The translations under genes were made by a program, and so were the position numbers. The notes beneath the pieces were generated by a model that saw only the letters and a program-made list of their open reading frames with translations, searched no databases and was not told the origin of the DNA. Shown here piece after piece: positions 5,949 to 10,215 of a stretch of 10,215 bases of DNA. This DNA is from JAXGPF01 sp964650945 (GTDB taxonomy: Bacteria; Verrucomicrobiota; Kiritimatiellia; JAAZAB01): contig CAZYXU010000138.1 in NCBI GenBank assembly GCA_964650945.1, positions 1-10,215 of the forward strand, read 5' to 3'. Position 1 is the first letter of the stretch, and the number at the start of each line of letters is the position of its first letter.

Positions 5949-7875
5949 CCGTCACATCGTTCAACTTACGGATTTCCGCCGGCGGGTTGCCGCCTTCGCT
6001 TTCTTCGCCGTCCGATAGTATGATCAAAGTCTTGTTTTTCGACCGGGCGTTGCCGCGCATGTAACTGCCGGCGCTGCGGATGGCGGCGGCCAGGGGGGTG
6101 CCGCCGCTGGCGCTGACGCCGTTCACGGCCGCCTGGGCGCGCGCCCGGCCGTCGTCGTCCATGCACGCGAACGTAAATTTCATGGCATTGCCGCTGAAAG
6201 CGATTACCGCCAATTCGGTTTCCGGTCCCAGTTCTCCAATGCGCCGGCAGGCCGTGGACTTGGCCCGGTTAATTTTATCGCCTTGCATGCTCCCGGAAGC
6301 ATCGATCAGAATCACCACGGAATTGACGGGCGCGCCGGCAGCGCCGCCGCCGGCATTGGCGCCGGCCCCCCCGGCATATTTTACCCCCTGGGCTTTGAAG
6401 ATGTAGCGGTTATAATAAAACTTCGTGCTGCGGAAGTGAATTTCCGCTCCGGCCTTTGCGATTTGAAACTGGCCCGCGCGCGCTTCCTGCTTGCCGTCCG
6501 GCCACAGGATGTGGCCGGCGCAATTCCCGGCAATCGTTCCGCCATCCTCCCAGCCGCCTGTCAACGTGCCGTCCAGCAGCATCCGCGCGCCCGGCAGCCG
6601 CACATTCGGCTGGGACACCGGCGGCGCGTACAGTTCCCCGGTAACCGCGCCCCCCTGCAGTTTCAAAGTCATGGTGGCCTTGAGGTTGGGATCGACTTCA
6701 ACAAATCCTTGATAGGAGATCTGCAGGGATGGAGCAGATCCCGCCGCGCCGATCGCGCCGGGCGCGATTAAAACCGGCACACTGTCGTCCAGCGGCTGGG
6801 GCGCGCCGGGGGCAGACGGCGCATCCGGTGTTTGGGGCGGCGCGGGAGGTTGCCCGCCACCGCCCGGGGTTTGGCCGGGTCCCGGCGCTTGACCGCCGCC
6901 GGCGCCTGGCGCCGTTCCGGATCCGGGCGTTTGGCCGCCGCCGGGTATCTGTCCGGATGGGGTCGTCTGGCCGCCCCCGCCCGCGCCGGGCCCAGCCCTG
7001 GGGGTGATGTCAACTTCCGGGCGGGCGGCATCGGCGCCGGCCGTCCCGCCCGCGCCCCATAAATTCTCGACGGACGCCATTTCAATCCGGCCGATGTTGA
7101 GATTCAGACAGTTGTCGCGGGTCACCGACACGTAATATCTGCGCACCGGCCATAAATCCTCCATCACGGCATCTTCCCGGGCGACATTGGCGGAGCCTTT
7201 GCGGATAAAAACCTCGTACCGGTCCGCGCACAGCAGATTGTCCGCCGTAATGTTAAAGCCGCCGTCGGCGCCGGTTTCCCAGTTGGCGCGCAACGTGCCG
7301 GCTTTGGCGCCGATCAGCTCAATATACGCGCCCGGCACACCGGTGTCCGTCCCGCGCATCACCGCCCGGCCATTGATCACGGCCCGGGGTATATCCGGAT
7401 TGACCGCCGACCCGGGCCCTGTTGGAGCGGTCCCCGGGGTGTCGGACGAACCCTTGGTAAGCGGATGCGCCAGCAGGATCCAGATCTGGATCAGTACGTG
7501 TTTTTTTTCCACGCCATTGTCGTTGTAATAAATATAACGATGCCCCTGGATGTAGCCTTTGCCGGCGCCGGTGGCTTTAATGATGGCCGTATCTTCGCCG
7601 AGGTCAGTGGCGGAGCCCGGCCCGAATACATTCCAGTTGGCCCGATCGCAGCGGATGACCGTCCCGGTGACTTTTTCGTTGGACTCAAGCCAGGTGGAGG
7701 CATACCGCGACATACTGAGGGTTCTGGTGCCGCCCTCGTTGAGTTCGATCACGCCCATCACGGTGGGCTGGAGCCGTTTGGGCACGCCCGCTTCATCCGG
7801 CGTGGGCGGGCCGCCGGCTGCCGCCGCCAGGGGGAGGGCGCATATCAGCAGGCAGCATGGGATGGCAGTCTTCAT
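5941..7875 (-). CDS. Large modular exported von Willebrand A protein, truncated within the vWA fold
   Basis: The 644-residue product starts with a Sec signal peptide (cleavage about 20). An N-terminal domain of unknown type follows (about 37-134). Residues 164-267 resemble a carboxypeptidase-regulatory-like beta-sandwich (INGRAVMRGTDTGVPGAYIE, then DGGFNITADN). A Gly/Pro/Gln linker spans about 293-362. Residues 383-497 form another beta-rich region. The vWA domain begins at 518 and has a full metal-binding MIDAS: D525, S527, S529 (DASGSM), T593 (GGTPLA) and D622 (LSDGEES). It ends at VTVN, inside strand 5, so the final helix and strand are missing; the next gene supplies them. The ATG overlaps the upstream stop as TGATG, implying coupled translation. 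vWA domains usually bind protein partners through a divalent metal; the partner here is unknown. Confidence 0.85.
   Translation of the reverse strand: MKTAIPCCLLICALPLAAAAGGPPTPDEAGVPKRLQPTVMGVIELNEGGTRTLSMSRYASTWLESNEKVTGTVIRCDRANWNVFGPGSATDLGEDTAIIKATGAGKGYIQGHRYIYYNDNGVEKKHVLIQIWILLAHPLTKGSSDTPGTAPTGPGSAVNPDIPRAVINGRAVMRGTDTGVPGAYIELIGAKAGTLRANWETGADGGFNITADNLLCADRYEVFIRKGSANVAREDAVMEDLWPVRRYYVSVTRDNCLNLNIGRIEMASVENLWGAGGTAGADAARPEVDITPRAGPGAGGGGQTTPSGQIPGGGQTPGSGTAPGAGGGQAPGPGQTPGGGGQPPAPPQTPDAPSAPGAPQPLDDSVPVLIAPGAIGAAGSAPSLQISYQGFVEVDPNLKATMTLKLQGGAVTGELYAPPVSQPNVRLPGARMLLDGTLTGGWEDGGTIAGNCAGHILWPDGKQEARAGQFQIAKAGAEIHFRSTKFYYNRYIFKAQGVKYAGGAGANAGGGAAGAPVNSVVILIDASGSMQGDKINRAKSTACRRIGELGPETELAVIAFSGNAMKFTFACMDDDGRARAQAAVNGVSASGGTPLAAAIRSAGSYMRGNARSKNKTLIILSDGEESEGGNPPAEIRKLNDVTVN
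6790..6999 (-). repeat. Low-complexity Gly/Pro/Gln linker inside the vWA gene
   Basis: About 70 codons (residues 293-362 of the 644-residue protein) encode irregular repeats of the type GGGQTPGSG / PGPGQTPGGGG. It is an interdomain spacer separating the carboxypeptidase-regulatory-like part from the later beta-rich and vWA parts. The DNA is a degenerate C/G tract prone to slippage, so its length may vary between strains. Confidence 0.75.
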
Positions 7876-8456
7876 CAGAATTGCGCGTTGATGAGCGGAC
7901 AGAAGACCAGGAAATCGCTCTGTGAAATGATGTTGATGACGCCGATCTGCACGCCGGCGGTGGTTTCGCAGATATTGATGACGCCGATTTGCACGCCGTT
8001 GACCTCCCGCGCGTAATTAATGGGCCCGAATTGCAATCCGGCATATTCGTTCGCATGATTGAAAAGCCCGAGTTGGAAGGCGCCGCCCTCCGCCTCGTCC
8101 GCGGAGTTGAGCAGGCCGATTTGCGCGCCGGCCAATCCCGCCACCCGGTTGGCGATGCCAAGCTGCACGCCTTCCATCAGTCCGCGGCCGACGTTGAACA
8201 TCCCCAGGTCCAGCCCGCGCAGGTTCTGGTTGACGCCGTAAATCAGGTTGAGGCGCAGTCCGTAAATGTTATAGCTTTCCGGGAACACCTGGATGGGCGT
8301 AAAAAGCGCCAGTTGCAGGCCGGCGGACTTGCCGCCGCCGCCGGCTTGGGCGTTGTCCACGCTGACAGGCTGCATGCGGCCCAGTTCCGCCGCGCCTGCC
8401 GCCAGGCACCAGACCCCCAGGAAAAAAACGCCGATAAATTTTTTCGCAACCTGCAT
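7875..8456 (-). CDS. Exported beta-solenoid-like repeat protein (resembles LA_2272-type surface repeats)
   Basis: The 193-residue product has a signal peptide (cleavage near A22-A23) and then at least eight tandem units of 14-15 residues with the pattern G-hydrophobic-Q/D-hydrophobic-G-x-x-N. Units start at about 66, 81, 96, 110, 125, 140, 154 and 168; examples are GLDLGMFN, GVQLGIAN, GAQIGLLN and GVQIGVIN. Asn recurs at 88, 103, 117, 133, 147, 161 and 175, like the Asn ladder of a beta-solenoid. The pattern resembles the LA_2272 surface repeats known from Leptospira, from memory only. I chose the ATG at 8456 because GGAGG sits 5 nt upstream; ATG 8468 in the same frame overlaps the upstream stop, and the frame stays open to 8882 without resembling a real N-terminus. 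An exported or outer-membrane structural or binding role is inferred. Confidence 0.8.
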   Translation of the reverse strand: MQVAKKFIGVFFLGVWCLAAGAAELGRMQPVSVDNAQAGGGGKSAGLQLALFTPIQVFPESYNIYGLRLNLIYGVNQNLRGLDLGMFNVGRGLMEGVQLGIANRVAGLAGAQIGLLNSADEAEGGAFQLGLFNHANEYAGLQFGPINYAREVNGVQIGVINICETTAGVQIGVINIISQSDFLVFCPLINAQF

Positions 8457-8467
8457 TTTGGCCTCCA

Positions 8468-8896
8468 TTAAGGATTGCGCAGCCGTTCCACAACCTGGCG
8501 TTTCCCGGCGATGGGGAAACTCACTTGAACATAACCCTGGAAGGAATTTCCGGATTGTTCGTGATAAACACACCCCGGCATGATCTCCGCGCCTTCCAGC
8601 GGCAGCAAAATGCCGCCCGGCGGCAACGCCGCCAGGCCCAGCCCGGCTTCGCTGACAATCTGACGCGAAATCTGGCGCAAGGCGTCCTGGAAGGCTGCTT
8701 CGCGCGCGGCGGCGGGCGAGGATTGATTGACGGAGGTGCCGACGAAATAACAATAAACACTGTCGGCCGGCTTCGGGGAAAGGGCCCAGGCGGGCGGCGG
8801 GGCGGGAGGGAGCCCGGAATGGGAGCGGCAACCCGCCAGGCCGCAAATCACCGCGCCGATGGCCAACACCGCCGGCAGCCAACGCCAGTTTTGCAT
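8468..8896 (-). CDS. Small LPP20-like outer-membrane lipoprotein
   Basis: The 142-residue product has a lipoprotein signal ending in the lipobox LAGC, so C23 would be lipidated. After a short Pro-rich spacer (29-35), residues 36-138 form an LPP20-type domain: WALSPKPADSVYCYFVGT, an Ala-rich helix (AAAREAAFQDALRQI) and GYVQVSFPIAGKRQVVE at the end. These elements align by eye with residues 31-127 of the 416-residue protein encoded at 4100-5350. The ATG overlaps the stop of lpoB by one base (TAATG), and GAGG lies 5 nt upstream of it. LPP20-family proteins are small envelope lipoproteins, first known from Helicobacter, with no settled general function. S24 at +2 suggests outer-membrane rather than inner-membrane retention if E. 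coli sorting rules hold (R24 is the actual residue, also not Asp). Confidence 0.8.
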   Translation of the reverse strand: MQNWRWLPAVLAIGAVICGLAGCRSHSGLPPAPPPAWALSPKPADSVYCYFVGTSVNQSSPAAAREAAFQDALRQISRQIVSEAGLGLAALPPGGILLPLEGAEIMPGCVYHEQSGNSFQGYVQVSFPIAGKRQVVERLRNP

Positions 8897-9528
8897 TATT
8901 GCCTCAAAAGCATGTCCCGTGAAATGTTTTTGCGGATGCGCTGTTCATGGGATATGTCCAGCACCCCGGTCTTCGTATTGGTCAGTTCCCAGACGAAGCG
9001 ATAGCTGATCTCCTTCCCGCCACCCGGGAGATTGCGCTCCAGGGAGGAAACCCGGCCGAACAGGATCCCGTTAATGCGGGCCAGTTGGCCGAAGGTTTGC
9101 AAGTCCTCCAGGTCCATCGGATTGCTGTTCAGCCAGTTGTATTGGATGATTTTGTAGATTTCGTCAACCGCCGTGCCGCCGGCCATGGCGTCGGCCGCGG
9201 TCAGGAATTTCAGCGTGCCCTCCCGGTTGAAAATCACCTGCAACGATTTCTGCAACTGGATTACCCGCACGTCATAGGGGCATTCGCGCGTGTCCACCGG
9301 ACCGAGGACGACCACGTAATCCTTGGGCAGCCCGCGCATGAACATCTCGCGGGCAATGCCTTCGGCGGCCAGGTCGTAATCGTGGTCGTCCAGGGCGATG
9401 GTCATGACCCCTTCTTCCTCGGGCGAAACGTAGCCCGTGCGCGGGATATCCACCGACCGGCACCCGGCCAGCAGCATGAGCGCCGCCAGGCTGCCCGCCG
9501 CCAGATTCCAATGCATAGATTTCAGCAT
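8896..9528 (-). CDS. lpoB: Penicillin-binding protein activator LpoB
   Basis: The 210-residue product (E. coli LpoB is about 213) is an outer-membrane lipoprotein with lipobox LAGC, C23. In E. coli LpoB contacts and stimulates the peptidoglycan synthase PBP1b. Family segments are clear: LAAEGIAREMFMRGL (53-67), VVVLGPVDTRE (72-82), an NREGTLKFLTA region (101-111), FGQLARINGILFGRVSSLER (146-165) and FVWELTNTKTG (178-188). The order and spacing match a TolB-N-like LpoB domain. Unlike the E. coli protein, there is no long Pro-rich tether after the lipidated Cys: only about 20 residues precede the folded part. AAGGAG at 9537-9542 lies 8 nt before the ATG at 9528 and supports this start over the ATG at 9516. 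It follows a YcfL homologue, the same pairing as in E. coli. Confidence 0.9.
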   Translation of the reverse strand: MLKSMHWNLAAGSLAALMLLAGCRSVDIPRTGYVSPEEEGVMTIALDDHDYDLAAEGIAREMFMRGLPKDYVVVLGPVDTRECPYDVRVIQLQKSLQVIFNREGTLKFLTAADAMAGGTAVDEIYKIIQYNWLNSNPMDLEDLQTFGQLARINGILFGRVSSLERNLPGGGKEISYRFVWELTNTKTGVLDISHEQRIRKNISRDMLLRQ

Positions 9529-9536
9529 GCTGATTG

Positions 9537-9542
9537 CTCCTT
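9537..9542 (-). promoter_or_regulatory. Strong ribosome-binding site of lpoB
   Basis: AAGGAG on the minus strand, 8 nt before the ATG at 9528. It is one of the best Shine-Dalgarno matches in the minus operon. The genes downstream overlap or nearly touch, and several lack a site, so this one may set translation for much of the coupled cluster. Confidence 0.7.
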
Positions 9543-9564
9543 GTCGCTTGAGTCTATTTCAGAG

Positions 9565-9592
9565 GTGTTCAGTGTTCGGGGTTCGGTGTCCG
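9565..9592. repeat. Four tandem heptamers (GTGTTCR type)
   Basis: The spacer between the YcfL and lpoB genes contains four consecutive 7-nt units on the plus strand: GTGTTCA (9565-9571), GTGTTCG (9572-9578), GGGTTCG (9579-9585) and GTGTCCG (9586-9592). The units differ by one or two bases. They end just 2 nt before the YcfL stop codon. This looks like a short degenerate copy of a heptanucleotide intergenic repeat. Confidence 0.65.
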
Positions 9593-9594
9593 GC

Positions 9595-10029
9595 TTATTT
9601 CCAGCGGGTGCTGGGATAAACAAAACGCGCGTCCAGAATGAAATCCGCCGCCAGTTTGGTGGGCGCGATGCCGGTCAGCAGCACCGTTTCGCGCGCCGCG
9701 GCGATTTTGGAAATCCAGAGGGTGGTGCCGGTGTTGATTTCAATGCCTTCCGCGTCAATCCAGCGGAACCGGTATTCGAAAGCCATGGAAAATTTCTGGA
9801 GATTTTCGAGCGAGATGGTCGCCCGCAACAACTGGTTCTGGCCTTTGGCCGCCGCGATATTGACCACGCGGAAATGCTTGCCGAAAACCCGTGAGTTGAC
9901 TTTTACCTGATTGCCCGGGTAGCTCTCCAGGGTAAGGCCGGCGGAAGTCACCGGGTTGCGGCAGCCGCCGCAAGCCAGGCCGGCCAGCGCCAGCGCCAGC
10001 GCCGCATGCTTGAAAAATTTCCTGACCAT
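9595..10029 (-). CDS. YcfL/DUF1425-family lipoprotein
   Basis: The 144-residue product is a predicted envelope lipoprotein. The signal region has two possible lipidated Cys, C20 and C23 (LACGGCRN); C23 in GGCRN matches the GCR position of family members, though its lipobox is imperfect. The body carries the DUF1425 pattern: LLRATISLEN, FEYRFRWIDAEGIEI, TLWISKI and the highly typical IAPTKLAADFILDARF near the C-terminus. In E. coli ycfL lies directly upstream of lpoB, exactly as here, so a role in the same envelope pathway is likely, though its biochemical function is unknown to me. I chose the ATG at 10029 (MVRKFFKHAA, charged then hydrophobic) over an upstream in-frame ATG at 10095, whose extra 22 residues are charged and unlike a signal. 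The ribosome-binding site is weak. Confidence 0.88.
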   Translation of the reverse strand: MVRKFFKHAALALALAGLACGGCRNPVTSAGLTLESYPGNQVKVNSRVFGKHFRVVNIAAAKGQNQLLRATISLENLQKFSMAFEYRFRWIDAEGIEINTGTTLWISKIAAARETVLLTGIAPTKLAADFILDARFVYPSTRWK

Positions 10030-10091
10030 ATGTTTGATTCCCAACCTTCCGTCATTCCCATCCCGCCGTTCCGCCGCCGGTCCGGCCGTTC

Positions 10092-10215
10092 TCAATCGAT
10101 CCGGGGCGCCGGGGTCGGCCCTTCTTTCAAGCGCGGGTTGGCCAGCGACGGCTGTTCCGCGCGCCGGCAGATGGACAGGCGTTCGATCTTGCCCTGCCGG
10201 TCAACGATCACGCCC
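10092..10215 (-). CDS. C-terminal tail of an unidentified protein (partial)
   Basis: An open frame enters from the right edge and ends at TGA 10094-10092, giving the last 40 complete residues: it begins GVIVDRQGKIERLSICRRAE and ends in the Pro-rich TPAPRID. The first part reads as two short strands joined by a turn (VIVDRQGKIERLSI), as in many beta-rich envelope proteins, but I cannot name the family. It lies 62 bp upstream of the YcfL gene on the same strand, so it is probably part of the same transcription unit. Codon composition matches the neighbouring genes. Confidence 0.6.
   Translation of the reverse strand, partial: GVIVDRQGKIERLSICRRAEQPSLANPRLKEGPTPAPRID

Noticed and set aside
7933..7998. 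Two near-identical 24-bp repeats, considered as part of a CRISPR or integration site
   Set aside because: They lie 42 nt apart in frame and encode two consecutive GVQIGVIN units of the solenoid protein.
7875..8882. 335-residue version of the solenoid protein
   Set aside because: The upstream part is an out-of-frame shadow of the LPP20-like lipoprotein; GGAGG 5 nt before ATG 8456, followed by a signal peptide, fixes the start.
8947..9894. 315-residue plus-strand frame opposite lpoB and the ycfL-like gene
   Set aside because: Antisense shadow; both minus-strand proteins match known families.

Overview
The window is GC-rich and carries two gene blocks that converge at about 4064-4099. The plus strand holds a short non-coding leader and a three-gene sugar-type ABC importer operon. 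The minus strand holds a tightly packed operon of exported proteins and lipoproteins that runs into the window from the right edge. A Gram-negative envelope is indicated by several lipobox and Sec signals and by LpoB-like and YcfL-like outer-membrane lipoproteins. The unusual mix of LpoB, LPP20-like, 14-15-residue surface-repeat and modular von Willebrand A (vWA) proteins points to an uncultured member of the Verrucomicrobiota/Kiritimatiellota/Lentisphaerota group. That placement is inference, not proof.

Layout. Positions 1-571 contain no convincing gene, but hold many inverted repeats: a long nested palindrome at 115-230, a pair of mutually exclusive hairpins at 257-317, and a 15-bp perfect palindrome at 417-431 next to a weak -10-like box. 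Then come ATPase (572-2095), permease (2086-3108) and periplasmic binding protein (3131-4063), in the same order as rbsACB. No regulator, kinase or catabolic gene is present to fix the substrate. On the minus strand, in transcription order from the right edge, are: the 40-residue tail of an unidentified protein; a YcfL/DUF1425 lipoprotein; LpoB; a small LPP20-like lipoprotein; a beta-solenoid-like repeat protein; a 644-residue modular vWA protein; a 192-residue exported protein carrying the last part of a vWA fold plus an Ig-like domain; and a 416-residue exported protein with a second LPP20-like domain. From lpoB onward the genes overlap by 1 nt or are separated by only 5-11 nt, so co-transcription and translational coupling are likely.

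How the genes may work together. YcfL and LpoB are also neighbours in E. coli, where LpoB is an outer-membrane activator of the peptidoglycan synthase PBP1b. Here that pair heads a larger set of exported proteins. A reasonable but unproven reading is a periplasmic/outer-membrane assembly linked to peptidoglycan or surface structures.

The most unusual point is the split vWA domain. The 644-residue protein has a complete MIDAS set but stops inside the fifth beta strand. The next gene starts with its own signal peptide and then supplies the missing strand and helix. In-silico removal of the 116 nt bounded by a TCAAT direct repeat restores an uninterrupted, canonical vWA reading frame.
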